64,000 nt of DNA from Papio anubis (Eukaryota; Chordata; Mammalia; Primates; Cercopithecidae): NCBI RefSeq assembly GCF_008728515.1, contig NC_044981.1:100018043-100082042 (forward strand), written 5' to 3'. A model generated the notes under the pieces. That model was not told the DNA's origin. It was given only the letters and a program-made list of their open reading frames with translations, and searched no databases. Positions 43,901 through 56,944 of the stretch are shown in pieces. Each line of letters begins with the position of its first letter. Position 1 is the first letter of the stretch. A program made the translations under genes and the position numbers.

Positions 43901-44033
43901 ATTTGTTTGTTTTTGTAGAGATGGAGTCTTGCTATGTTGTCCAGGCTGGTCTTGAACTCCTGACCTCAAGCAATTCTCCCACCTCGGCCTCCCAAAGTAC
44001 TAGGATTACAGGTGTGAGCCACTGCCCCCAGCC
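43901..44033 (-). mobile_element. Single Alu monomer, minus
   Basis: From GTAGAGATGGAGTCTTGC to GTGTGAGCCACTGCCCCCAG: one monomer only, in reverse orientation. TAACGTGTTTTT and TAACATATTTTT flank it as a possible duplication. Confidence 0.8.
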
Positions 44034-44859
44034 TTAACATATTTTTTTAATAATGTTATCTTTTCTCAGTAGATATGAACTCTTGGAAGATATAACCTCC
44101 AAAAGTTTGAATTTGAAGTATATCTTATTTATTTGTCCATAACTACATGTCTTGAATATCAGGAAATGCCCCTAGCGGTATTATTTAGACTTAACTCAAC
44201 AGACCTTTATCATTTATTTCCTAGACACATAATACTATGTTAATGTTCTTGGAGGGAATACAAAATTTATTTTAATATTTATGGCCTAGAATATAATAAA
44301 ATACAGATAACTCTAAAGTCTTTTTTCAGTGATTTGGAGGGCACCCTAGGATCTTGCAATATCCCAGAGTTACCATTGTGGAGATCAGTTTCTATTCTAT
44401 ATGGACATGTTAAGGAAATGCTGAATAAAGTCTATAAGATACAAAATGCTGGCCAAAAAATGAGTTGCTTTCTTCTCTGTGCTCTCACAGCACTCTGTTT
44501 TGTATGGAACTTGGAGATTGGCAGTACAGTAACCCGCATGCAGAGAGGTTGCCCTGCTGATTATGAAGCATTCAGTGGTCAGGTCTGCATCCTGCCCATT
44601 TTTTCATCCTCAGTCCCTACACTCAGGTGAGGCATGTAACATACAGTCAGTAACTGGAGAGCTGAATGGTTGGATGAAGGGATAGATGAATGGATCTCTA
44701 TCTCAGCCTTTTCCTTTCCATTTATTGCCCTAGAAAAGAGATAGCGATAAAGTTGATATTAAAGACATTCTACTAGCACATGGAAGCTGAGCATTAGCAT
44801 TGTACATGGTGATGCTACCATTTCTACAGCAGTAGGCGTGAGTATAAATAAAGGGTTAA
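44034..44859. other. Unique DNA; possible L2 scrap
   Basis: CAACAGACCTTTATCATTTA ... TGGAGGGAATAC at 44198-44261 is weakly L2-like (minus). The 98-residue plus frame at 44334-44630 has no recognised family and no context to support it. Confidence 0.4.
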
Positions 44860-45345
44860 CATCAGGCCTCGGCTAAGGCAGGCCTGCTTGAGAATGACCT
44901 CAGCTTGCATGGCCCTGTTTCCTTGGAAACAGTAGAGTTGAGATAAATGAGGGTCTCTCCCTCCTTATTGTGTGAAAAAAAAAAAAAAAAAAAAAAAACC
45001 CAAGTCGAGGGATCTGCAAGCTGGCATGCAGACCTCGGGGTTGATGAAAACCATACACAACATTGGTGGGGCAAGGGGGCTGGCCTCTCTGTGACAAGGT
45101 TACCCCACACACCTTGGCTGTCACACCTTGGCCATGTGTGGGAGAAAAGACAGAAAAAAAAAAAAAAAAGAAAGCTGTCACTAATGTAGCTGGTGCACCT
45201 CCCCATGATGACAATCCTGAATCTTTTTGCTGTGTCTCCTGCCTTGTTTCCTTCCAGAAAGCTGAATAAAAGTGGTGTTAGGTTAAAGCCTATTGTGTCT
45301 CCTGGGCCTGACTTGCCAACCCAAACTCATAACCACTGCTGAGCT
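44860..45345 (+). other. Candidate unclassified LTR or retroposed sequence
   Basis: A higher-GC block with two long A runs (A22 near 44977, A16 near 45153). A polyadenylation signal in GCTGAATAAAAGTGG (45262) is followed about 25 bp later by TATTGTGTCTCCTGGGCC, an R-U5-like arrangement. No LTR family is recognised. It could equally be two small A-tailed retroposons side by side. Confidence 0.35.
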
Positions 45346-46451
45346 GTTGCAGTTGGTAATCTTCATACCTGGTTCTCTTGTTCCCAAATGTCACTCAGCA
45401 CAGAGAAGAGGGAGTTAAAAAAGAAAAACAAAAGAGAAAGTAAAATCTTCCATACTGCATTCCCAAGGATGGAAAACACAATGTTTGTAAATATTTGGGG
45501 TTGCTGTGAACCTCAGGCAAAACCCACACTGGCTCCCAAGAGGGCAGTGTCCTTGATGGTCAGGTCCCAGCCAAGTCAGAGTGGAGGATTAAAGTTAATC
45601 CAGGTGGCCATGTCTGAAGTAGGCGCTGCACAATTTAAACCACGCCACCAAAGAAAGGCCATTTGGGAAAGGAAGTGCAAAAGAGAAAAAGCAGGATGAG
45701 GGTAATTGCATGACTAGGAAAAGGTCAAAGGGGCATATTCGCTGAGGGTCCCTCTGGATCAGTGAAACAAGAGGAAAGAAAAGCATATGCATGTTCATTG
45801 AAATTAAAAACGTTTTTAGGTCGTCCTCTGCTGAATTCTAAGGCTTAGAAATGATTTTAAATTCCTGAAAGCAACTCCTTCCCCTCTGAGTGAATGTTTA
45901 GCCACTTTAATGTGCTTTACCTGGGAGTTTGGTATGTGCCTGCAAGCCAGGAAAATAGTTTTAACAGGGCCTAATGTTCCCTGCAGGCTTATGTGTTTCT
46001 TCAAGCACCAAACGAAGTGGACAAGCTATTGAAGCCTAAAGAGATCACACAGCTGACATCAGACAGGGCAGCACCCAAAGAATCTGGCCTGGAGTCCTTA
46101 GAACTCATGTCCACCAGGCTGGTCATTTTCAGTATTATTCAGTCATACCATTCCTGCTTTCCATGTACTGCGAGCTCACAGCGAGCAAATGAAATGGACG
46201 CCACATTTCTCTTATTTCAGTTATTCCACATACTTGGTTCCAAGGAGAAATGCACTACAGGTTATTCTCCAGGTATTTTTAAAAATGTAAGCAACCTTCA
46301 GTGGATCAATTCCAATAACTACTAATGGTCTCAGTCACATCAACATAAAATTAAGGTAGATGTCTGTGAAATTATGCATCTTCCCCTAAGAAAATCCCAA
46401 ATGCAACATATTTAAAGTAGTTTATACATACTAATCATATTTTAGGTAACA
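45346..46451. other. Unique DNA, no gene recognised
   Basis: Open frames of 103 and 110 residues (45388-45699, 45993-46325, plus) have no recognised family, no splice context and no repeat origin that I can name. Confidence 0.45.
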
Positions 46452-46660
46452 CTGTTTATATTCCTATAGCCCTTTCTATGTCTAAATATTTTGCAGAAAT
46501 CATTTCATTTGATATTCTCAATAACTGTGTGATGTGGGGAAGGTAAGTATTATTATTACCCTTCAGCTCTCTTGGAAATAGAAAGTGGTTTAAAAATGAC
46601 CATAAGAACCCAAAAAGTTGTTAAGTGTCCTAGAACAAAATCTAGATATTCTGACTTCTG
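46452..46660 (-). mobile_element. MIR SINE, minus
   Basis: CTATAGCCCTTTCTATGTCT, CATTTCATTTGATATTCTCA, GGAAGGTAAGTATTATTATT and GTTGTTAAGTGTCC fit the reverse complement of MIR or MIR3. Confidence 0.6.
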
Positions 46661-48888
46661 GCAAAATACTCCATTACAGAACTTAATAAAATTAATGAAA
46701 AACATTTTCCGTTCATTTCTACAAAATTTCAAAGTCAGTAAAACCAAGCAGAAGTTGTTAAACATTTCTCTTTCCCTCAGTAATAAGGTAACTAAGCTAT
46801 GAATTTAAAACTTCTAGCTTAGCTATTAATTTAAAATGTCTAGCTTTTGAAAGACACACGGTCGTTATTGTGAAGCCGCTCGGTGACGAACTCCTTCTAT
46901 GTCTTTTTTATTTTCCAGACAAATATCAAGTTAAAAACTCACATAGCTCAAGTGCAAGTTTGAAAATTTAATTCCAGCAATATAAACGCTTTCATTTCCC
47001 AGGAATCAAACTCAAAATTTGGACCCACTTCCTTTAGCACTTATTTCTAACAGTTCTCTAAGCTCCAAATTTTGTTTCAGAACATATATAGTGAGCGTTT
47101 CAATCTATTAAGGTAATCTTCAGATTTACTTGAGGTTCTTCCGGAAGATTCGTACTTTTCTAGTTGGGAAAGGAAATTAATGACTTCTGTCAAGGATAGA
47201 AAAAAAAAATATTTTTAATGGGACTTAGGGGCAGGAGCTTTGCAATTAAAAATACCATTTAAACATTTTACCTAAATCCAACCACACTGAAGTGTCAGCG
47301 CAATTCTATTCGTTAATTTTGACATGATTTACTGAATATAATCCCCTTAAGTCAGAGGCTGACCTCCACAGCATCCAAGCTTCCTGTGGGATCAAAAGGA
47401 ATAATAAGAAACATGTTACTACTGTAAAATAAGCAAGACTGGTGTTGTGTGCAGGTTTGTTCCTATGTTGTCAAATGGACAAGCTTGCAGCAAATACTCG
47501 GCAATAACAAAATAGATGTCCAGGGACCTTTTTCCAGCCGACAGGCAGACAACTCAGCAACTTCAAACAGATTTTTTTTTCTTTAGGAGCCAATTCACTT
47601 GCAGTGTAGGCTGATAAAGCAGTATTAATCTCCTGCTTTAAATCAAGTTTCTGTCACTGGGCTCCATTAATCTCCCCCCTGTTATCAAGTGTCTCCATGG
47701 CAGGAAATTATATTTCTAAATTGAATTTTGTTCTGTTTCGATGTAGTAAGAAATATTTTCCAGACTACTAATAGGACGCATAAAGATTGTGACTCTGACA
47801 ATACTGTAAGATAAATAAAAGCTATAAATTAAAACCACCTTCATTCACTACCTAGTATAATAGCAAAATAGAAAGCATTGATTACCTGGAAAGAGTAATC
47901 AAATAAAAGATTTTAAATGAAAAGTGAGGTAGCAGATGGTTAACTTTTTAATTTACCTTTTTATAGCAATTGCCCATAAAGGTAAAAAGAAAAAAAAAAT
48001 CAATCCAATGAGTCTCTTGGTGCTAATAAAACACATATTGATTCTTAGTGCATATGCTTACTCTACAAAATGGTCAAACCTGGGTCTACCACAGGTAGTG
48101 GAGGCAGATACTGTTTACGAGCACTTCTGTGGAGGCAAATTTACAGGAAAGAAATGTCTTTGGGCTAGATTTATTATGAAAGAACAAAAACTTATAACCA
48201 CAGTAAATACTCGTAAGTATTACTTACTTGTAAGTAAGGAAGAGATTTCATTTTAGGGGCAGAGATTCACTCACAGTGAGGCCAGGGCAATTCAGCCAAA
48301 TGGCAGCTCAGTCTCTAGAAGAAGCCTTCAGAATACAGTCTACCTTTTTGTTGGTGAACAATACAGTGATTTCAATAAAGTTTAGATATTTTTTTCATTG
48401 ATATAAATTGCTCTGTCCTCTCTTTTTTAACATAGGGTTGTCTTTGACAGTAGCAATTTGGGGAAAGTCTTTTCAAAGTGTAATTGAAAGCACAGCCCCA
48501 AATGTCCATTTAAAACTTCCTATATTTAAAGAAACATTGCATGAAAGAAGCTTTTCATTGTGCCTCAAGTGTAAGGAGTTGTAGAATACATAATTAATGC
48601 TACCAGTGTATCAAGATGCTTGAAGGACAAGTAGGATTTGACAAATGTACAAAGGGAAAGGGTTAGAAGTTTTCCAGACAGAAGAGAGGTGAAAAAACAC
48701 CACTACCCCTTTCCCATTCTAACTTCTAACCTACAGACCTTGGACTGAAGAGGTGAGATATATGGATCAAATCATTACATTCTACTTAACTTCACATTCA
48801 GAACATCTCAAAGTTAGAATGCATGGTAAACAAGCCATACTAGCTTCACCAATTTAAGTATTTTGATGCTCCAGTAAATTAAACACTT
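46661..48888. other. Unique AT-rich DNA with a candidate conserved element
   Basis: No gene or repeat recognised in 2.2 kb. The part at 47600-47730 has dense factor-like cores (CTGATAAAGC, ATTAATCTCC twice, GTTATCAAG, CCATTAATCT) and is reported as a possible conserved non-coding element. The 106-residue plus frame at 47936-48256 is AT-rich and not recognised. Confidence 0.45.
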
Positions 48889-48905
48889 AAAAGATATTTA
48901 TAATG

Positions 48906-49200
48906 GGCTGGGCGCAGTGGCTCATGCTTGTAGTCCCAGCACTTTGGGAGGCCCAGGCAGGCAGATCACTCATGGCCAGGAGTTCGAGACCAGCCTAGCG
49001 AACATGGCAAAGCCCTGTCTCTACAAAAAATACAAAAATTACCTGGGCATGGTGGCGCACACCTGTAATCCCAGCTACTCGGGAGGCTGAGGCACAAGAA
49101 TCACTTGAACCCGGGAGGCAGAGGTGGCAGTGAGCCAAGATTGCACCACTATCATCCAGCCTGGCGACAGAGCTAGACTGTCTTAAAAAAAAAAAAAAAA
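48906..49200 (+). mobile_element. AluS-type SINE
   Basis: Full dimeric Alu with an A18 tail. Flanks AAAAGATATTTATAATG (48889-48905) and AAAAGATACTTATAATG (running into 49215) form a target-site duplication. Confidence 0.93.
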
Positions 49201-49215
49201 AAGATACTTATAATG

Positions 49216-51122
49216 GGTAAATGAATAATAATTTGAAGTCACAGATCTCAACGTTTGCAAAAATAAAACTAAGACTTCAAAATAATAAATATTAACCAGA
49301 ACTGGAAAGCAAAATGAAGCAGAGTAAATGACTTTCAGAAAAGGAGGAAATACAACATGTTCTTTGACATAGATACAAGCAGGTAGTAAAAGAAAGTCAG
49401 CATTTGAAAAACATACATCCTCCTCCTTTACCCTTTCAGTAGATCTTACTTATATGTGTGAGAAAGAAAGAAACTGCAGCATCCAAAAGTAGAGGTCGTA
49501 AGTCACATTCCTTAAGAGCAACCAACTGAGAAAGATAAGTTTGGAAAACTATGGAGCATATTTTTTATTTTTACTGTTTAACATAATTCTGACAGGAGAG
49601 CAGACAAAAACACAGTCCTGGGAGGAATGGTGGCAAAGAGAATGACAATTATTATTTTTCTATATGCTGCAGTGTGACAAACTATTTTGCAAAAACAACC
49701 ATACCAGATGTCTAGCCTCTGGACTCACTTTTTATTAGGATGGCCAGCCATCTCATCAAGTGCAATGTACACATCGAGGATTTACACCATGCTCCGTTTA
49801 ATGCCTAAAGGTTTGGTGGCGTTCCACATGGAATTAACTGTTCACGGCAGTCCCAATTTTAAGCTGAGTTCATCTGCCAAAATGTTGCTTCAGATGTGAA
49901 ATGTACTTGCTAGTGGCTAATTTTCAAAAGCATCTCATAGTCACTTACTGGTATGTAAAATGTACAGCTCAATGGCTATTCATTAAGAGGGAAAAAAATC
50001 AACATTGCCTAAATGAATTAAAAACAGAAGTCACAGACAAGGATGTAAAAGCACTTCGGTTTTTCAATAGAGAGATTTTTATACTACACTTATTGGCGTG
50101 CTCCAGCATCAGTCATCTCCCAGGCTGAATGTTCAAGATTTTCATTTTCCCCGTTAAATGGGCCCTGTTTAAATGGATCTCCTTACTTGGCAAAACGTAT
50201 TTACACGCACAGTTGTGCTGGCTCAAAGGCTTCTAGTTCTAAACGTCTATAGGGAAAAAAGAGAAGTGTTAGGAGGTGACTTCACCTTGCCTTTCCCTGA
50301 GATCTGAAAAAAAACTGCTCAGCCACAAGAACAGCAGGATGTGGTCAAAGGCGTCATTCCTCCTCTGTGAGCCACAGTTTCCTCAGGAAGGAAATCTTAA
50401 GAAAGGTATCAGGAAACTATGGACTATGCCAGTCAGCTGTAAAGGGCTCAAAACTCTTAAGAGAGCAAAATGTTCAACCACGCTCTTTTTCTGAATAGAG
50501 AAACCAAATCCTGAGATCAGCCAGTGAGAAAAAGAAAAAGATCAAAAGGGATATTCTATCTCTATCTCCAAAACAAATAGCACTCATTTTCAGTTTTAAA
50601 AATGTGAGTGCCTTTAGTCACTTCCCAGGATGGCTTTAAACATGTTGACAGCTTTGCCTTGAATACTGGTGCTTGGAATCCTCGTGGGCGTGTTTTCCAG
50701 GCCATTTTCTTTGAATGTCAAATTGCCCAGGATGCTTCTTTATGGGCACCCCACTTCCAGAAGGCACCAGTCCTTAAAACTTGAGCTGAATAGGAGAACA
50801 GATGCTTAATTTTAAAGTATCACTTCAATTTCTAGCTAAGTAGAAGGGACTACTCCCAGGGCTAATATAAACTGTCTTTGAAGATCCAACTTCATAAATG
50901 ACTGGCTAATCAAGTGTAAAAGTTTAAGGATGGAAGACAGTTCACTCACATAGCTTCTTAATACCCATCTGGTTCCAGATAGTCTATATTTATGTTAAAA
51001 GACTGAAGATGATAACTTTTTTTTTTGTTTATGTCATTCTTAAGATACAGCAAGACCTATAATCTCCTAGAGTTCCTTCAGCTAAACTCTTCAGCAACAT
51101 CACCGCTCCACTGCATGCTGAA
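49216..51122. other. Unique DNA, no gene recognised
   Basis: About 1.9 kb without a repeat I can name. The stretch 50620-50760 (GGATGGCTTTAAACATGTTGACAGC, TTGGAATCC) is compositionally mixed and might be conserved DNA. The short frames at 49687-50494 are not recognised. Confidence 0.45.
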
Positions 51123-51271
51123 GACAAAGCAGGATGCAAATAAACTAAAAGAACAGGGTCCTTGACGTTAGCAAAGCAGGATACAAATAAACTAAAAGAA
51201 CAGGGTTCTTGACGTTAGCAGACAAAGCAGGATACAAATAAACTAAAAGAACAGGCTCCTTGACGTTAGCA
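51123..51271 (+). repeat. Three-copy minisatellite (period 48-51 bp)
   Basis: Copies at 51123-51172, 51173-51220 and 51221-51271 share AAGCAGGAT.CAAATAAACT and AAAAGAACAGG.TCCTTGACG or TTCTTGACG. The middle copy lacks the leading GAC. Differences between copies are few, so the expansion is fairly recent. Confidence 0.93.
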
Positions 51272-51952
51272 GAGTTTTAAGAGTTTTTAATTCATTGCTT
51301 TCACTTAAAAATTTGGAGGTTTCCCACAAATACGCAGATTTATGTTTGTTTGTTTTAATGAGAAGATCTAGTCACAGTGGGTTCTCATTCCCATCTGGCA
51401 ACAACTGACTGGTACTGAGTGGCTGCTGCTTAATCCTGGATAATCTCTAAAATCCTTCCAGGAACAAAATCCTGAGTGTCTAAATATGATGCAGCAAGTT
51501 CGTTGTTAAACTTTGAATTCAAATGGCATGAACAAAATCGACTTCCCAAGCATGAAACGTAGAATACTTCTATGAAGTAAAGTGAATTTCTGAATTGTGA
51601 TAATTTAAAACAGAAAGGCTGGAGTCAGTAGTGTTACACGAGATTCGGCAAAGACACCAAAGAAACACACACAGACAGTGAAATGTACTTCATTGGACCC
51701 CTTGGTTTGATTAGATGTTGGAATGTGGGATCAAAATTGTGTCTTGAAGGACAAAGAAGAGGATGGCCATAACTGGGGGATAAAAGGAAGGAGTAAGCAA
51801 TCCTTATGAGCATGGTAGAGAGAAAAGGGGGAAGTTACATTCTGGGAAGACCAAGAAATCAGAAGAAATGCCTTCAGGAATTTTTGTTTAATTCCTGTAT
51901 TAAAGCAAACTCTACACATAAAAGTCCTACAGATAAATTACTACTGTAACCT
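51272..51952. other. Unique DNA, no gene seen
   Basis: No recognised repeat or coding signal. Confidence 0.5.
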
Positions 51953-52676
51953 TTGTGTAGACTGACAAAGAAAACAAAGACTCAAATTACCAAAATCAGG
52001 AAAAAAAGAAAGATCACTATCAATCTTACAGAAATAAAAAGTTTTACAAAGGAATACTACGAAAAACCATATACCACTAAATTAGACAACTTAGATGAAA
52101 TGGAAAAATTCCTAGAAAATGCAAACACAAAACAAGACTCAAGAAGAAATAGAAAATCTGAGTAAATCTATAACAGTAAAAAGCTTAAGTCACTAATTTT
52201 AATTTTTCCACGAAGAAAATCTCAGGACCAGATAGCTTCTCTTAGTGAATTCTACCATTCATTTAAACAATACCAATTCTTTGCAGTTTTCTAAAAAAAT
52301 AGAACAAGAGGGAACACTTCCCAACTCATTATATGAGGCCAGTATTATTATGATACCAGAACCAGGCAAAAGCATCACAAAAAGGAAAACTATAAGCCAA
52401 GTTTCCTTGTAAACATAAGTTAGAAAATCTACAAAATACTAGCAAACTTACCCAGCAACATATAAAAAGGATCATACACCATGACCAAGTGGGATTTATC
52501 CAAGTAATGCAAGTTAACAGTTTGTTTGCAAACAAAAATCAGTGTAATAAACCATATAAATAGAATAAATGACACAGACGTCATGATCATTTCAATAGAC
52601 ACAGTAAAAGTATTGTATCTAACAAAGTCCAACACCCCTTCTGGATAAAACCACTTAGCAAACTGGGAATAGAAGG

Positions 52677-53042
52677 TGTCTTAGTCCATTTATGCTGCTA
52701 TAATAAAGTACCACAGACTGGGCAATTTATAAACAATAAAAATTTATTTCTCACAGTTCTAGCGGCTGGGAAGGCTGCATTCGGTGTCTGCTGAAGACCT
52801 CCTTGCTGCCTCCTGGCATGGCAGAAGAGGTGAACGCTGTATCCTCAAATGGTAGAAGGTAGAACGGCAAAAAGGTCTGCTGAGCTAGATCCCCCCTACC
52901 CTTTTATAAGGCACTAATCCATTGATGAGGGCAAGGCCCTCATGACTTAACCACTTTCCAAAAGGCTTCATCTCTTAATACTATTACAATGGAAATTAAG
53001 TTTAAACATGAATTTGGGAGGGGACACATTCAACCCATGGCG
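52677..53042 (-). mobile_element. MaLR LTR (MLT1A/MST-type), minus
   Basis: GTCTTAGTCCATTTATGCTG, TACCACAGACTGGGCAATTT, CACAGTTCTAGCGGCTGGGA, CTCATGACTTAACCACTTTCC, GAGGGGACACATTCAACCCAT. The ends sit inside L1 ORF2 that reads through on either side. The short flanks GAAGGTG/GGAGGTA are a possible 5-bp duplication. Confidence 0.82.
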
Positions 53043-54457
53043 GGAGGTATCTCCCTCAACTTAAAAAACAGCATTTATGAAAACCTACAGTTAATATCAC
53101 ACTTAATGATGAAAGACTGAATGCTTTCCCCCTAAGAGCAAGAATCGATGAGGATTTCCATCCAAGAATAGGATGTCCACTCTCACCCCTTCTATTCAAC
53201 ATCATAGTGGAGGTTCTAGCCAGGGCAATTAGGCAAGAAAAATAAATAAGACATTCGTATTGCAAAAGAAGAAGTAAACTATCTCTCTTCACAGATAATA
53301 TGATCTTGTGTAGATAAAATCCTAAGGAATTCATAAAAAGTTATTGGAAATAACAAATGAGTTCAATAAGTTTGCAAGACTTGAGATCAACATACAAAAA
53401 TCGGTTGTATTTATTTTTATATACTAGCAATAAGCATTCTGAAAGTAAAATTAAGGAAAAATTCCATTTAAAATAGCATCAAAAAGAATAAAGTACTTAA
53501 GAATAAACTTAACAAAAGAAATGCAACACTTGTACACTGAAAACCACAAAACATTGTTAAAATAAAGAAGATCTAAATAAATGGAAAGACATCCTGTATT
53601 TGTGGGTTTCTAGTTAAGATGGCAATAGTCCTCAAATTTATCTACAAATTCAATGCAATCCATGTCAAATCTCAAGTAGATTTTTGGCAAAAATTGACAA
53701 GATAATGCTAAAATTCATATAAAAATGCAAGGGACCTAGAATAGTCAAAACAAACTCCACAAAGAAAAGCAAACTCACACTTCCTGATTTCAAAATTTTC
53801 CACAAGGCTACAGTAATCAAGACAGTACAAGACTGGAATCGGATAAGAATATAGATCAATGGAATAGAATTGAGAGTCCAGAAATAAACTCATACATCTA
53901 TGGCCAATTGATTTTTCAACAAAGGTGTCAAGATGATTCTATGGGGAAAGAATAGTCTATTCAACAAATGGTCCTGGGACAAGTGGATATCCACATGAAA
54001 AGCAAAAGAAGTTGTACGTCTTCCTTAAACCACACACAAAAATTAACTCAAAGTCAATTATAGGCCTAGATGTAAGAGCTAAAACTATAAAATTCAGAAG
54101 AACACTTAGATATAAATCTCTGTCCTTGGTTGACAATGTTTTCTTAGATATAATGCCAAAAGCATAAGCAACAGAAGAAAATATAGATAAATTGGACTAC
54201 ACCAAATTTTAAAGCTTTTATGCTAAAACCAATATCTTCAAGATAGTGAAAAGACAACCACAGAATGATAGAAAATACTTGCAAATCATGTATCTGATAA
54301 AAGAACTGGTATTGAAGATATATAAAGAGCTCTTTCAACTCAATAATAAAAACGACTCAGCTTTAAAACGGACAAAGGATTTGAATAGAAATTTCTCCAA
54401 AAAAAAAAAAGATGTAAAATGGCCACCAAGTATATGAAAAGATGTTCATCCAATGAT

Positions 54458-54875
54458 ATAGTTTGGATATTTGTCCCCTCCAAATCTCATGTTGAAATGT
54501 GATCCCCAGTGTTGGAGGTGGGGCCTGACATGTGGTATTGGGTCTTGAGGGTGGATTTGTCATGAATGGCTTTGTATCCTCCTTGCAGTAATGAGTAGTG
54601 ATGCGTTCACATGAGATCTGATTGCTTACAAGAGCATGGCACCTTCCCACCCCAAACCCCAACCCCCTGCTTGCTCTGTCTCTTGCCATGTGACACACTG
54701 GCTCTCCTTTACCTTCTTCCACGATTGTAAGTTTCCTGAGGCCCTCACCAGAAGTAGATGCCGGCACTATGCTTCATGTACAGCCTGCAGAACCTTGAGC
54801 TAAATAAACCTCTTTTCTTTATAAATTATCCAGTCTCAGGTATTTCTTTATAGCAATGCAAATGGATTAACACAA
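54458..54875 (+). mobile_element. MaLR LTR (MST/MLT1-type), plus
   Basis: It starts TGATATAGTTTGGATATTTG and ends GGATTAACACA, with CAAATCTCATGTTGAAATG, GTGGTATTGGGTCTTGAGGG, CTTGCCATGTGACACACTGG and the AAATAAACC polyadenylation region at 54802. Nearly full length. Flanking ATCCAA/AACCAA may be the short target duplication. Confidence 0.88.
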
Positions 54876-55662
54876 CCAACCTCATCAGCCACGAGAGAAA
54901 TGCAAATCAAATCCACTGTGAGATAACATTTCATGCCCACTAGGATAGCTATAATCAAAAAGACAGATAATAATAAGTGCTGACAAAAATGTGAAGAAAT
55001 TGGAACCCTCATACATGTAAAATGCTCTAGCCCTTTGGAAAACAGTTGGTCATGGCTCAAAAAAGTTAAATACAGAGTTACTACTAATATATGACCAACA
55101 GTTACATTCTTAGGTATATACCCAAGAGAAATGAAAACAAACTTCTACACAAAAACATGTATATGAGTGTTCATTGCACTATTATCCATAGTAGCCAAAT
55201 AATACAAATTTTTATTAGCTGGTAAGTAGATAAATAAAATGTTCTGTAATTCATACAATTAATGTATAATTATTCAGCAACAGAAATGAAGTACTGCTAC
55301 ATTGCTAAACATGGATGAGTTATAAGAACATTATGCTAAGTAAAAGAGACTTGTATCAAAAGGGCATATCTTATGTTATTCCACTCAAATGAAATGTACA
55401 CAATAAGCACATCTATGGAGGCAGAAAGTAGATTAGTTGTTGCCTAAGACTGGGGAAAGGGGGATGAGAGTGACTACTAATGGATACCTGGGTTTCTTCC
55501 TGATGATTAAAATGTTCTAGACTTAGATAATCATGATGGTTGCATAACTCCATGAATATACTAACAGATGGAAAGGGTAACAATGCTCTTTGTTGTGAGG
55601 GTAATGGACACCATATTTACTACAATTAAAATTCTGTATAACCAATGCTTTCTGTAGCCTTG

Positions 55663-56944
55663 GATGTAAGGATTACACTCTTGGGGGATCTAATACTAAG
55701 AGGAGAGGAGCCTAACAAACCCAGCTTCTCATCTTCTCCACTTTGAACATCCCAGTTAGCCTCCACAGTCAAAGAGATCAAGAAACATAAACATAAAAGA
55801 AGGCTGTGATGAAAGTGAGGCTATGTATGAAATCTTGCTCAACTAGTTTCAAAACTCTATTTATTTGCTGATCCACCACAGATAAGTTGGATGTCAGCTT
55901 AATGTCATCTCAGCTTCCATTTCATCTACAGCTCATGCAGGCTGGGAATGTAATTTCAGGCATTAGGCTTAAATTTCACTTAAACTGGATGTTCCACTCA
56001 GCTTTTTAAAAACAGGAATTGGATTTTAGCATACTGCTATTTCATTCCCCTTGATGCTATTGTTTCTTCTATCAACTTCCCGAGTCCATTCAGAAAGAGG
56101 AAAGAGGGAGATGGCTAGATTTATACCATCTCCTTTCATTGTTCTTCCCAGAAGACAAATACCTTTCATTGTTCTTCCCAGAAGACAAATCTTTTCTGTC
56201 CAGATTCTACTCCTGGTCAATGTTACATGAACGTAGAGCAGAGCGGTGCCTCAAACATTGTTATTGACTTAGCAGTACATTGGGCACAGATCAAGTTGCT
56301 ATTAAAAGCAATGTACTCCTGCCTCCTTCACATATGCCTGGGGTCACTTGTGTTTGGCACTTACGCGTCCTTATGTTATTACAAAACCATACCCTGAAGT
56401 CTTGCTAACTCAGTTTTTTTCTTCACTACATTCGATGTAATTTTCACATTAAGGTGTTTCTATAGACTAGACAGAGTGAGAGTTCAGCTTCTTCCAGCCA
56501 AAGTGTTTAAATTTGACTAGACAGCAGCAATTGCTTTTTAATCTAAGCAAACTGATCTGTCAAAGACAATCAACTCAGGGAAGTTATTCCAGGAGGATCC
56601 TAATAATCCCAATGAGTCACGCTGCCCTATGTGAAACTCAGCCACTGAACTCTTGACATAGCGTGTCACAAGTACTTAGTGGAATAAGTACATACAGCTG
56701 AACTCTGTGTTGACACACACACTCTAGCCTCTTGCGCGTAAGTTAGTGATCACTGCATTTAGTCTGGTGGAGGAGCACACTCTTGTGTGTGGTGATGTCA
56801 ATTCATGTTTAATGATGTTACAGCAACTAGGCTTCATGTTGCATAACCCACTGTCCTCACAAGCACTGATCAACAGTATGCTTGATTCTTCTAGATGAAA
56901 ATAAAGGGTTGTGGTGGTTTTTTTTAATGACCTCCTAGCTTTTT
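55663..56944. other. Unique DNA with one 30-bp tandem duplication
   Basis: No gene recognised. CTTTCATTGTTCTTCCCAG..GACAAAT at 56133 is repeated at 56163. Confidence 0.5.
56132..56190 (+). repeat. Exact 30-bp tandem duplication
   Basis: CCTTTCATTGTTCTTCCCAG plus AAGACAAAT occurs at 56132-56160 and 56162-56190, identical, separated by one A. Confidence 0.95.

Larger units (their letters stand above)
51953..55662 (+). mobile_element. Old L1 (L1M-type) ORF2 and 3'UTR, split by two LTRs
   Basis: It runs from the RT-proximal part (CAAAGGAATACTACGAAAAA, TCAGGACCAGATAGCTTCTC, TATATGAGGCCAGTATTATT) through the palm and thumb (AGAATAGGATGTCCACTCTC, TCTATTCAACATCATAGTGG) and C-terminal part (GGACAAGTGGATATCCACATG) to the 3'UTR (GAATATACTAACAGATGG, TAATGGACACCATATTTAC). 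MaLR LTRs interrupt it at 52677-53042 and 54458-54875. Heavily mutated; no sense frame beyond 70 residues. Confidence 0.85.

Noticed and set aside
45388..45699. 103-residue plus frame
   Set aside because: Lysine/serine-rich, no family, no splice sites or conserved context; likely chance.
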